Shown: positions 12,501-23,816 of the stretch, in pieces | Position numbering within the stretch: the stretch's first letter is position 1 | Layout: every line of letters starts with the position of its first letter | Source of the DNA: Dioscorea cayenensis subsp. rotundata | Lineage: Eukaryota > Streptophyta > Magnoliopsida > Dioscoreales > Dioscoreaceae | DNA: 64,000 bases | Direction of reading: 5' to 3' | Assembly (NCBI RefSeq): GCF_009730915.1 | Contig: NC_052481.1 | Location: forward strand, 62,001-126,000 | Translations under genes and position numbers: made by a program | The notes under the pieces: generated by a model | The model's input: the letters and a program-made list of their open reading frames with translations, nothing else | Databases searched by the model: none | What the model was told of the DNA's origin: nothing

Positions 12501-14530
12501 CTGAAGATGCGCATAAGAAGCTTTATGCTTGACCCACTTGTGGATATAGAGAATTGAGGATATAGTGGAAGAACTACAAGCTTGGTAACATTATCCTTCT
12601 TGATCTATCACATACAAAAACAACAAAAATGTCATTAACAGGGACATAAATGCAAAACCATGTCAATTGATGAGGTTTATTGAAAAACTTTAATACTGTA
12701 CTTCTCAATCCATCTAGGTAAGAATGTGACTAAAGAAATTCAGACAATTTAAAACCACAGATATCTCATTGATCTCGAGTTGGTTGAAAAAATTATTTGT
12801 TTTTTATTTTTAATATTATTTATTTAACTTTTTCATTGGATAAATGGTGCCACACAAGAATGTTATAAATAAACATTGATCACATTTCATTAAAGCAAAT
12901 AATGCTTTTCACCATTCATTTTCTCACATTAAAAGATTTCACCTAGTTTTTCTGTCTTTATTATTTAAAAAATACTCTTGTCTGAAGTGGTTAAAACAGT
13001 GACTATGAGATCCTATTTAGACATCCTATTGTAGAAACTCTAGATAAGCAACCTTTGTACAAGATGAAAATCAGGCAAATTCAAGATCTCAACTAAGCTC
13101 TAGAACATGCAATGATGGCTGTAAAATAGGTTATTGGAGATTAACAAAAAGAACAAAAAGGAATGAAAGATCAGCAAGAAAAAGATGGTGCAAATTTGAA
13201 ACAAACCTGATGAATGGCCATTTCAGTGAAAGGATGCCAATATCTCATTGCAACATATACATTTGCATTAACCTTCTTTTCTTTGAGAGCTTCTTTTAAA
13301 GCGCATGCCTGTAAATTCAAATCATATATTAATGCACATCGATTTCCGATTAAGATTGTCATCTACTTCAGGGTTTCCACTCTCAATATCAGCATTTATA
13401 CAAGTAACAGGACTAATGAAGTTTCTGGGTATGGTAAATCAGTAATACAATAACTGTAAAAAAGAAATTTAAACTAGAAAAGATATGTAGCATTGTAAAA
13501 AATAAAATTAACACTTACATCTTAGCTAAAAATAATGAAACAGAAAACATTCCAGAAAATTTAGAAGGAATGAAAAGATGAGAAAGAAGTGCACCTGTTC
13601 ATCTGTTATCCTACGCAAAGGTGACCCACCACCAATGGCAACATAACCTTCTTTGCTTTTTGGAGCTCTAAAAACTGAAATAAGTTGAGCTAATGGTCGT
13701 TGAAGAAACCGGAATAATCGGGGGAGTCTTATGATATCCTGTCAAAAGAAGAAAAAACAAATCATAATCAAATTCATCACCATCCAAATTCATTAAAACT
13801 ATATTTGGGTTGACAAATTCTTATAATTATAATATACAAACATCTAGATGATAAAATCACAAAAGCTATGGACACACTAGAGCATGACATTCATAACCAA
13901 GATTGCATATCAACGGCATGAAATTATATAAGCATTCAAAAAATAAGAAATTTAATTATAAGGAACATATTTCATACAGAAGAATCACATACTGGATCAG
14001 AAAACAAATTGAATAAAAATGGTTGAACATCATGAAGTTTCTCCGGGCCACCAAGGTTTAACAACAGCACACCAATTTTTTCTTGAGAAGTATTCATCTG
14101 AACTCCAGCAAAGTTCTCCTCCAAGGTACATTCTCTTATAGAAGAAAATGTCTTCCCAAGCAGTCGTCTTTCCTGAACAGGAAGCTGAACATTCGGTTTG
14201 CCATTCATCTTAAACTTATCAGAGGATGCATTTAGGCGTAAAGAAAATTGCCCATGTGAACCATTAAACAGAAACACATATTGTCTATTGCACACCCTGC
14301 AAAAATAAATAAATAAATAAATAAATAGATAAATAATAATAAAATAAAAATAAAATAAACCAAGAAATCCATTGAAAGATCAAACAAGGAGAAATATTCA
14401 TATGGACAATCAAATCAAAACAGGAAAATGATTTTAAATGAGAAATTTACAAAATTGGTGGAGAGAATGTTCTCCGATGGCAAAGGCCGGAGAAATTTGT
14501 GTTGGAAACCCTGCAACCCAAGGCATCCAT
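9568..14530 (-). CDS. FC1: Ferrochelatase, FC1-type (no CAB domain), 9 coding exons, about 477 aa
   Basis: This enzyme inserts Fe2+ into protoporphyrin IX, the last step of heme synthesis, in plastids. Coding exons on minus: 14530-14451, 14296-13993, 13738-13595, 13308-13207, 12604-12501, 12404-12278, 10623-10471, 10305-10205 and 9886-9568. All are GT/AG and the 1434 bases are in frame. Motifs: [20 protein letters not shown] opening the mature enzyme, [74 protein letters not shown] with the catalytic His, and [13 protein letters not shown] with the conserved acidic residue. About 95 residues before the core form a Ser/Asn-rich transit peptide starting [10 protein letters not shown]. The C-terminus ends in a hydrophobic segment ([20 protein letters not shown]) and lacks the chlorophyll-binding ExxNGR motif of FC2, so FC1-type is preferred. 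The start is the first ATG after the leader-intron acceptor. Confidence 0.95.
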
Positions 14531-14548
14531 GCCTTGGCACGAATCGAA

Positions 14549-14775
14549 CCTGCCAAAATAGAACAAAACTTGATCAGAAAAATAACAACCAATAAAGTAG
14601 AATAAACAAAACCCTAAATCCATTAAAAAAATGACAGAAAGATGCGAAAATTCCAAGATCGGCTTCAAGCAATCACCGAAATCTTATAAAAAGAGATGAA
14701 TCCCAAGAAAGTGAATATTTTACCCAGATTGGGAGAGATGGAATTGCAAGAGAAATAGAAATCTAAGAGCGATCT
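14549..14775 (-). promoter_or_regulatory. Ferrochelatase 5' leader exon and leader intron
   Basis: Upstream of the ATG, the minus strand shows an acceptor (TTTTGGCAG, exon resuming at 14549). About 180 bp further up is a donor in CCCAATCTGG/GTAAAATATT near 14726, preceded by a pyrimidine-rich leader (about 14775-14727). The duplicate at 5.97-6.24 kb preserves the same arrangement, which supports the block being a real unit. The transcription start was not determined. Confidence 0.6.
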
Positions 14776-16554
14776 CTAGTTTCGCAATCCCAAATGTTTT
14801 ATAGTATTTGGGTTTAAAATTTTAGGTTTTAGATAATATTTTATAATGTTTTATAATTTTTAAAGTTTAGGAATTTATACAATTTGTTTATGGAAGAAAG
14901 AATGATATGGATGCCAACTTGGCATCCACATCATTAGGTCTATCTATTAGGCCTAAATATCATTATTCTTCTTATTACTATTATTATTTCCCCTCCCCTT
15001 AGCAATATATATATAATTAATTATTTGTATCCTAAAACTTCAAATATGTCCTTAAATACCCTGCAATAAAATAAATTGACATCTTTTAATATTAAATAAT
15101 GAAATAATAAACTTATTTAAAAACTTTACTATACATACACTGAGTTTACGGGTTTCAAAGTATAATTTTTTTTATTAATGTGACAAAAATGAATTTTTTC
15201 CATACTTACAAGCAAATAGAATGTTTTTGAGTTTAAACAGACAACTACCATAAAAGATATTTCTAAAGAACCAATACACAGTTACAATATATATATATAT
15301 ATATATTCTTAAATGCACGAAACAAAAATTGATGCTAATATAATCACTGTACAGTCCTCAATTCTCAAACTGCTCTCAAACTGCTCTGTATGTTAATAAC
15401 ACATTTAACACCAAAAATTAAGCTCTTGCAATTTAAAAATAAGGACAAGGCTAAACAAATTCTTTAGTTTTTTTTATGCAATCATAAAATGCATCCATAA
15501 ATTCAAAATACATAAAAGTACATTTTTAATCAAGATAGATGAAAATATAAATAGAATTTAAAATGGAAGTTTAAATACTTAAAACAAATATCATACTAAT
15601 CGACAAGTATTTGATCAAATACCTTGAGGTTAAGAAAACTTCAATGTGAAAGGAAACAAGACAACCTTCGGTTTACATCTATACTCTTAACATTTTGGTT
15701 CAGCAACTTTAGGAAAGGTACTTTTGTATTTCCTAACAATAGAGTAGGGAAGAAGGACAATTAGGCATTTATATGCAAACCCTCAAATTATAGTTCAAAA
15801 CAATTAATTATAATTGAGTTCATGGTAGCCGGAGAGGCATATGAGCAAATATTAGTGTTTTGTAGAGGACTAAGTGCACATCTTATATTTCAAAGTACGC
15901 ACACAATTATGAGATTTTCTATAAAAATCACTATATAATAAAGGGTAATACAGTAGATAGTGCAAAACTAGTATATTTGGAATAAAAACATAAGTTAAAT
16001 TTCCAACATAACCGAAAAGTGACATTGCATGGTTACTAGGCAAGAATAACAAAATCATGATTTGTTGGAAAGTTTGAAATCCTAAAGTTGTTATATTTCT
16101 TGGAATATTGCTAAATCAGTGTTTACTAACACAAGCATGTTACTTGGCTTTACAAGTTGCATGTGAATAAACACGACGAAACAATTAAGATACAAATGAA
16201 ACATCAATGAATTTTCCTGCACAAATGAACTTTCTGTCTCTCATCTAACCATGATCATGGAACAAAATTCAACATTACCGCAATGTAAAATATGAAAGAA
16301 AAAAAAAATTTAAAAAAGGGCTTGTACCATCAAATATCACATCCTCATTCCAAAGAATAGGAAAAAAGAGAACCAAAACTAGGGTTTGCAGCTAAAGCAA
16401 GACTTAAGATTGAGAACAAAAATTAATTAACAAATCCATGTATTCCCAAAAGATAGAGCAACCCATCCTCGAAATTCAGCAAATTTAGAAGGATTGTGCT
16501 AAGTTTACCATCTAGGTCCGTTACAAATTAAAGATAGGAATCAAAATCCAAACC
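14776..16554. other. AT-rich intergenic DNA upstream of ferrochelatase
   Basis: No supported gene. An (AT)n run lies at about 15,286-15,306. About 100 bp near 16,060-16,150 (atcatgatttgttggaaa and following bases) resembles 20,690-20,800. That points to one more small duplicated block. Confidence 0.5.
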
Positions 16555-16700
16555 TTAGAAAAGCTCAGAGGAGATCCCAGGGGAGGTCAGCAAGACTCCG
16601 ACGAAGAGCCAGGCGGTGAGATCCGGCAACGACGACGGACACGGCGGAATCCGACAGCTAGGGTTTCTGGTAGAAAGGCGAGAGCTTTGCCCCGAAAAGA
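16555..16700 (-). other. GC-rich orphan first-exon-like block
   Basis: On the minus strand this block reads like a plant leader exon. It has AGAAACCCTAGC near 16,660, a GC- and CCG-rich body, then TTTTCTAAG/GTTTGG, a good donor near 16,558. It contains no ATG-initiated reading frame of note. It could be a distal alternative first exon for ferrochelatase, about 2 kb downstream on minus, or the leftover 5' end of a lost gene. No other exon for it was found. Confidence 0.35.
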
Positions 16701-17589
16701 AAACAAAAATGCGGTGTTTTTTTGCAAATACCCCCCCTGACTTGTTTATAACTGTGGGTACTTTTTGGAAATACACCCTTGACTTGTTGAATATTACATT
16801 TTCATCTCTTTTATTCTAACAAGTTCAAATATTGTAGAAATTAATTTATTTTAAAGTTTAATGGTAATAGTCTTAATCAATATTTTATTAAATTAATAAA
16901 TATTTATTCCTTGATGGATGTTATGTGAACCTTCCGAATGATGAGGCCAACCCCTTTCCTCACCAAAATATAATAATAATAATTATTATTATTTTAATAA
17001 TAATATACCTAATAATATTCCTTAAAATATTCCATCATGAATTAGACCAATACATAATAATTGTATAAAATATGAGTTTTGTGTCAAGTTGAGGGAAGCT
17101 AAAGTTATAATTAAAAATAGAAAAATAGTTCATATATATCTAAAACCAATGTCTTGTTCATTTATTATTTTAAATAATTAAATGAGTGTATCATTTGTTA
17201 TCTCACTTTGATTATATCTCAAGATATAAATTTTTTAACGAAGTGGTGTATGAAGGACCTGAATGTAAATATGACAATACTTTGGAAGTATTTTAAAACA
17301 TTGGTTTGATAAAAAAAATTTAGATTTCAATTTTAGTCCTCTTTGATGAGGTAATTTTTTCTAGAGCGGAGAGAAAAACATCATTGGAGTAAACTTTTTT
17401 TTTATTTTAAATAACCATTTACTCTTAAGTGTAGGAAATAAAACTTCTCTCATGTCAGCATTGCTTGTTTTGAATTTTTTTTCATTAAAATGGAAAAAAA
17501 GTAAGTTTTTAAACTCACTTACTTTACTTTATAATTTCTTTTGCTTCATTTTTTGTAAAATGAATATATAATTTTGATATTGATTGAAA
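16701..17589. other. Intergenic DNA with a transposon-end-like block
   Basis: Positions 16,720-16,800 hold two diverged copies of the string tttggaaatacacccttgac. Such strings are common at the ends of plant DNA transposons, but no partner end was found. The rest is AT-rich, with a (TAA)n/(TTA)n patch at about 16,970-17,010. Confidence 0.4.
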
Positions 17590-17708
17590 ATAAAGGTTAC
17601 AGTATATGTTAAATCTAACTTAACGTGAAAATTGATAACATTAACACTGACTGAAAAATTCCAATAAAAAGTCAAAAATTCATTTGCTCAATTGCCATAT
17701 GAGATAAT

Positions 17709-17826
17709 AAAAAAATGTAAGAACTAGAGCATAGTCTAATGGTTTTCTACTTTATTTGTGCTTGAGAGGTTTCGAGTTTCGAGTTCGAAACTTCTCAAGT
17801 ACAATGTAAAAAAATAAAAAAAATGT
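17709..17826 (+). mobile_element. Short SINE-like unit with pol III boxes and A-rich tail
   Basis: It has a box-A-like TAGTCTAATGGTT at 17,732-17,744 and a box-B-like GAGTTCGAAAC at 17,781-17,791. The A-rich tail runs to about 17,822. It is flanked by a possible duplication aaaaaaatgt (17,709-17,718 and 17,817-17,826), although A-richness weakens that call. An internal hairpin CTTGAGAGGTTTCGA/TCGAAACTTCTCAAG lies at 17,761-17,799. Confidence 0.5.
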
Positions 17827-18382
17827 TTGTTGCCAATTTATTAAAGAAAAAAAAAACAACAACAACAAAACGTGCCTTGTGATCATGGGAGTGAAGTAGT
17901 TTAGATTCATCGAAGAATCCATTGTGTATCTATTTGAAGTTTACAACATTCCCTGAGAAAAACACAACTGAATTTTACAAGCTCATTTATCATTATAAAT
18001 TGCCACTAAATCTAAACAAAAAAGACACAAGCTTCATTCACCAACTTCACTAAACAAGCACAACAATTAGTGTTCTGTTTCTACACTCAAGAAATTTTGC
18101 AAACTTGTGGAGAAGCTACATCCATAATGGGCTATTCTATATGATTATTATGCTTCATAATTCATCTTAGAAATTTTCAGTGAACCTTCTGTAATTTTTA
18201 TTACATGTCACTGTTAAGATATAGAAGAAAAATAAATAAATAAGGAAAGAATTTGCATTTTATTTGAGAAAGAAAGGTCATCATGCAGAACTAATAGATT
18301 CAACATCCATGCCATCACACATCTTTGTTAGTTTTCCAGTGAGGCATATAGTGGATATCTTTCAAAGCATCTCTCTTCCTCT

Positions 18383-18510
18383 TTGTTGCAAGCCCGATTT
18401 TGTCCCACCTTATTAGGTTGATCTTTTGGGAATGTAGGTCCTCCGCTGTATGCATTGTTGGTGCTTTCGTTGAGAAACAGGTGCTTTAACTAACCATTCG
18501 TATCGCTCCT
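18383..18510. repeat. Interspersed repeat R1, copy 1 (inside pseudogene exon 9)
   Basis: The sequence tgttgcaagcccgattttgt onward, through gttggtgctttcgttgagaa, interrupts the exon 9 remnant. It matches the blocks at 20,221-20,340 and 20,371-20,430. It is absent from the intact RRP36 exon, so it was inserted after the duplication. The family is not identified. Confidence 0.6.
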
Positions 18511-18883
18511 CTTCTCAATGAAGGAGCCAAGCTTCCAAGCAGCCTATGAATAAATGAATGCAAAAAATGAAGCACAAAGGAAACATAGTTTTAAATAGCT
18601 GAGATAGATTCATTCCTTAAGGCCTATATTAGAACCTTCAAATCTTCATACTTGTTAACTAGCTCTTTTTGGCGAATTTCCGCTGCCATAAGAAATTCAA
18701 AAATCATTGAATGGAACTACAAGTGCTTGCGTTGAAGAAGAAGCTGGATCTCTGTCATGTTCATGCATAAGAAGTGAGGGTATGAGAGCGAAAACATTAT
18801 TTAAGGTAATATGGTTGTTTCCCTTGTTTTGCAGCTTCCTTTTATTTCTTTATATGTTTAGATAACACATGAGATCCAACTTT

Positions 18884-19111
18884 TTTTTTTTTTGCCAAGA
18901 TGAGCGGTTTAGCGGTTAAGAAAGACAGAGGCGTGCACAAGCCTCGACGGAGTAAGTGAGAGCGGAGCCCGCGCACACATGAGCGCTGAGATCACTCGCA
19001 CACAATCACTACTCACACTCCCAGAAATGTGTCCTCACCCAAGATTCAAACTCTCACCACTTGTGAAGGGTTCTATTGGAGACCCGGCTACCAATAGACC
19101 ACTTGATCGTT
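18884..19111 (-). mobile_element. tRNA-derived SINE inside RRP36 pseudogene exon 7
   Basis: Read on minus, the element starts near 19,111. It has a box A, GTGGTCTATTGGTAGC (19,102-19,087), and a box B, GAGTTTGAATCTTGGG (19,053-19,038). It ends in an A tail (plus-strand T run at 18,881-18,893). It is bracketed by a direct repeat of its exon target: gatccaacttt (18,873-18,883) and gattccaacttt (19,112-19,123). The body is about 220 bp with a GC-rich central part. The spacing of the boxes and the tail fit a tRNA-headed SINE. Confidence 0.8.
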
Positions 19112-20220
19112 GATTCCAACTTTCTTTTGTTATGCAGATCACAGCTTCGCTTGTCCTGCATATGCAATGCGAAGCATATGTGAATGGATAGTTTATAATA
19201 TTACAACAATCAATCAATCAATCAATCTTAAACTGTTACCATCAATCTCAGAGGTTCTTAGCTTTAGTGTACTATTTGTTAACATCAATCTTAAATAGTT
19301 GTAGTTTTACTACTATCTATCTCCTAGAACAGCAAGGGACCAATCTCAAGGTTCTAGATCAAATATAGGTTCACACTAGAGTATTGAAATGGTAAATCTC
19401 ACACTATAGTATCATATCAGACAAGAACAACATTGACAGTCAAAGTGAGGATAAAACATACATCATAGGCTACAGAAATTAACAAATTGATAAGGTTGTA
19501 CAAGTGGACTCCCAATTCCATGATAAGTAAATATATACTCCTGAGTAATTGCAACTTGCACTTTTTAAAGATGAATGGAGTGATTTTCTGAAATTGAATT
19601 CCAACCAATATTTTTGAGCATGTGATATTGAAAGACAAACAACAAGAAATTTGCCATGTTTCTCTTTGATACTTTAATTTGGGAAATAGCTTAAGCATCA
19701 GGTTCATAGCTCTAAAGAAAAAAAAAAAATACATGCACATTCATTAGTTGTCAACCAAAATTCCATTGAACAAACTACCATTGCTCAGTGAATCAGATAT
19801 GCATACATGTTTCAAAAATGCCCAATCAATTTTTTCCACAGAAACCATATTAAAATGCATGCAAATGACAAAATATTAAAATGGTATGTAACTTTCAGCT
19901 TGCAATAACTTACTATCCAACAAACATGCTCCTTTAATTCCTTGACAACATTTGTGTCTCTCTCCTTCTTAAACAACTTCTGAAGTTTCTGTCAAAGTGT
20001 AACACTAATGATAGTTATTCAATATAACAAAACAATTATAGAACTTAAATGGTAAACATATACAAACAATAACCATCAAAATAGGATAGGAACAACCTTC
20101 TTTTCTGCACTGCAGGAAGTTCAACCTGAAATAAAGAATCATATCTTTTGTGAACCTGCAGGCCAAGGATAATGCAGAGAATACAGTCAATACACTTTCC
20201 AAAGGTACATAAAAGTATTT

Positions 20221-20440
20221 ATGTTACACGCCCGCTTTAGTCCCACGTAGCCTAATTGTGGCTCTCTGTTGTATGTAATTATTGGTGTTCTCGTTGAGAA
20301 CAGATAGTGCGGGGCTAACCGACAAAGCGTCTGTCCAGAAAAAATATGAGTAAAGTATTGCTGAAGAACAATGTTGCAAGTCTAGTTTAATCCCACGTCA
20401 CCTAATTGAGGCTGGTCTTTGGGCAATGTGAAAAAAAAAA
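20221..20440. repeat. Interspersed repeat R1, copies 2 and 3
   Basis: The block at 20,221-20,340 (cgcccgctttagtcccacgt through gttctcgttgagaacag) and a shorter block at 20,371-20,430 (gttgcaagtctagtttaatc) share words with 18,383-18,510. The third copy ends in an A run. They lie in what would be RRP36 intron 4 of the pseudogene. Confidence 0.55.
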
Positions 20441-20600
20441 AAAATCACTGTAGAAATTTTTGGATAAAATGTGTGGAAATACTGACACAATGTTTTTCAC
20501 ATTAAAAAAGGACAGCTGGATTAATGTGACAAATGATATATAGAACCTTTGCTCAAGTAATACAAACTCAAGATTAGTTCACACAATACTGACCCATTGT

Positions 20601-22622
20601 GTGGAAATAATAAAATATACTTATTAAGCTTTCTAATCATGAATGTGATGTCACACTAGTGTTAGACACTAAGCACTTAATCATGATTTATTAGAAAATT
20701 GAAACTATGGAATTATTATATTCATATGAATATTGCTAAATTAATGACGGCTGAACATAGGCATGTTCAGTGACTTTAGAAGACTTAAGGAAATTTGGTA
20801 AGATTAGTTCAACAAAACACCTCATAATTCACTATTTGATCTCCAACCCATTCTAATTATTTGCATAACTATTGATAACAACTAAGTCTTAACTACTACA
20901 TGCATTGTACCAACCAGCTAGATGAACATAAGAAAAAGATTTAGGTATATTTAAAATTTCCATGTATGAAAACTATTGGAATATTTAGGAGTTCACATAG
21001 AAAACAATGTGAAAAAAAAAATGTTTTTGAATTCCATATAGCATAGGTTGACGCTGTTATTTTTTTATGTTGTATTTGGAGGGCACGCATTAGTTTGTGA
21101 TAGAGGAGAACCAAAGAATAACCTGGTTGTAATACACAAGATTTTTTATGGGAGATTTATATAAAGAGCACTTCTCTTGATTTTTTCCAAATGTGTATGT
21201 CAAGGGAATTTATTCATTTTATACCTATATGTTTATTGACTAATAACATTTATTATTTTTGTAAATAAATAAATAAAATAAAATAAAATAATTCATTACA
21301 TCACTCTCCTATTCATCAAGACTATTTTAAGATTAAAAAATTAAAATACCAAAATTAGATGTGGATTTTCTGCTTTCATTTCTGTAAGAAACGTCTTGGA
21401 ACAAAAATGCTTCAATATTTTGATGGGCAAACATGTTAATCACATATTTGGGATTTTATAATTATATTTATTTATTTATTTATTTATTAATGATTGTGAT
21501 AAGTGCAAGAGCAATCACTATCTCGTGTGTACAGTAATAATTATCATTTATTTGTACATTTTCATCTAACCAACATAGAGATTGGACTACAAATTCAATT
21601 ACGTTTAGACTTTATGATATTTATTGAATCACAATTATTAAATATTAAAATATGTTTCACATTATAGTAAATGCCGTGTGTGTACAGTAGTAATGATAAT
21701 TTATTTGTACGTCCTCACCCAACTGATATAGAGATTGGACTGCAAACCCAATTGTACTTTGGTTTTATGGCTTTATATTTTTTTATTGAATCACAATTTT
21801 TAAATATTGAAATATATTTCACATTATAGAAATGCCCAAAAATAAATAAATAAATAAATAAAAGACAGTCATTAAAGAGGCGTGAGTTACACTGAACTCC
21901 AGGCTGGGTCCAATCAAGATAATTTTCTTCAATGGCCTATGTCATTACATTTTTCTCAATTAACCCCTTCAAAAACTTAAAAATTTCTTATAATCTAACA
22001 TGCAGGAATACACATTTACAGAACTTCGATTAATAATTTTAATAAAACTAGTTAACTGTGTCTAATAAAATAATGAATTTTAATTATCTTTACATTCACA
22101 TAACCGCCTTGTTAGAAATATTACATAGAGTTAAATCAACCAATTTGAAAAAAAAAAATTATGACATCAATTAATAATATTTAAAATTTTCTTATCTCAA
22201 ACATTTATTATTTCATACCTAAAATTCAAAAATATATAAATATACGTAGAAAAAAATCATGTTAATTAGATATCTATGATCTAAAGTTTTTGGAAATCAA
22301 TTTCGGACTTTATCAAGGGGTAAAGAGTAAAATGAAGGTTAACTCATGTTAAGTTCCAATCGGACGGTCAGGATTCGAGATCAGTGCCATCTCCCAAATC
22401 TCGGCCACATCGACCGCACGTGGCAATCATCGAGCCGAAAAGGACATCGATGGAAATCCACGCTGACTTTTGGCATTTATTACGATGGTACCATGCCACG
22501 TAGGGGAGTAATTTCGAAAGATGACAAGGGGCAAAATTGTCCAAAAAACAATAGTATTTATTGGATTTCCAAGTGAACCAAGAGAGAAACCTCATCTCTT
22601 CTTCTTCAGCGAAGTGTTTTCG
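20601..22622. other. AT-rich intergenic DNA and acyltransferase promoter side
   Basis: Two copies of a unit of about 180 bp lie at about 21,515-21,660 and 21,665-21,840; both hold agagattggactRcaaa and a-tattgaatcacaattRtt. Short (TTTA)n and (AAAT)n runs occur near 21,465 and 21,840. The last 250 bp before the acyltransferase start are richer in GC and probably hold its promoter and leader. No TATA box is obvious. Confidence 0.55.
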
Positions 22623-23750
22623 ATGGAGGTCGAGATGGAATCCATGGCGTCGGCGATCGGGGTCTCGGTGGCCGTGCTTCGATTCTTGCTCTGCTTCGCC
22701 GCGACGATTCCGGTGAGCTTTGTGTGGAGGTTTGTCCCCGGCGCTGGCCTGAGGCATCTCTATGCGGCGATCTCTGGGGCAGTGCTCTCTTACCTCTCTT
22801 TTGGGGCCTCATCTAATCTCCACTTCTTGGTATCCATGGCTTTTGGGTATATCTCTATGCTGCTTTCCCGTAGGTACTGCGGCATCATCACATACATCAC
22901 TGCGTTTGGATATCTTATCGGATGGTAATTCGCCCTTCTGACCTTGATCGGTTGTGTTTGTATTGATTCAATTGGATTTTTTTGTTTTTTGCGCTCTTTG
23001 TTGATCCTGTGAATGTTTTTATGTGTTAATTGGTTGGATATTTAGAAAACAAAAGTTCGTAGCTTTTTCTTTAGAAGTGTGTCTTTGGTTTTTCCGATGT
23101 TTAGCTAGAAATAGTTCTAGTTCGTTAAGGCGAAAGTAAATGAGGTTGGACTGGAGAGGAGCTACCTTTAATACATCTAAGCTTTTTAGTTGGTTGATTG
23201 TAATAAGAAAAGTATCAACTACTATGGCATATGGAGACATTGTGCATTGATTTCGGTTGTCTTTTACTTTATTCTAAGTTTCTAAGGTTGTCGTTTTGAG
23301 AATTGACCTGTAATACATTTAGTTGAGTATCATACTGAATTAATCCGGAAAAGATAGGTTTGGGTTATGACTAGAGTAGAAACATTCAATGATGGGGACA
23401 CGGATGACAGAAACTCAACTCACTTGGATTTGACCCTTTAATTCTAGATTGGGTGATTACTTTTACCCCAACTTGATAAATCCTACTCAAGCTTAATCTA
23501 ATTGAATTTTTTTTTCTTTCACAACCCAACACTTGTCCAACAGTAAAACTAATTTGCAAATTTTCATGTCTGTGTTTTTGAAAATTAGCTTAAGAGGACT
23601 GCTTGCTGGAAATATTTTTCTTAGGGTAATATAATGATTCTTTTCGTCCTAATTTTCGCTAATAACCTGCAACTCCACATTGTTGACAATCCCTATTATA
23701 ATTTCTGCTAATTTCTCACTTTTACCTAATCTAATTACCTATATATCCCT

Positions 23751-23816
<66 letters not shown>

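Larger units (their letters stand above)
17590..20600 (-). pseudogene. RRP36 pseudogene (3' half, exons 5-9)
   Basis: The block aligns by eye with about 165-2790 of the intact RRP36 locus, including introns and 3' flank, so it is a DNA-level duplication. Exon remnants on minus: exon 5 at about 20,157-20,098 (with an inserted tgca and a frameshift); exon 6 at about 19,989-19,915 (still open, KLQKLFKKERDTNVVKELKE); exon 7 at about 19,148-18,811 (split by a SINE, with an in-frame TAA replacing a Lys codon); exon 8 at about 18,684-18,638 (EIRQKELVNKYEDLK); and exon 9 at about 18,545-18,330 (split by a repeat of about 125 bp). Exons 1-4 are absent. The exon 8 copy is closer to the family consensus than the intact gene is. 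Confidence 0.88.

Noticed and set aside
14541-14560. tRNA-like gaatcgaacctgcc string
   Set aside because: It matches a T-arm by chance. It lies at the ferrochelatase leader acceptor and no cloverleaf can be built around it.
16555-16776. Minus-strand 73-codon frame over the GC-rich block
   Set aside because: Its only ATG lies in the neighbouring transposon-like sequence and the C-terminal half reads like a leader exon. It is kept as an orphan exon-like block instead.
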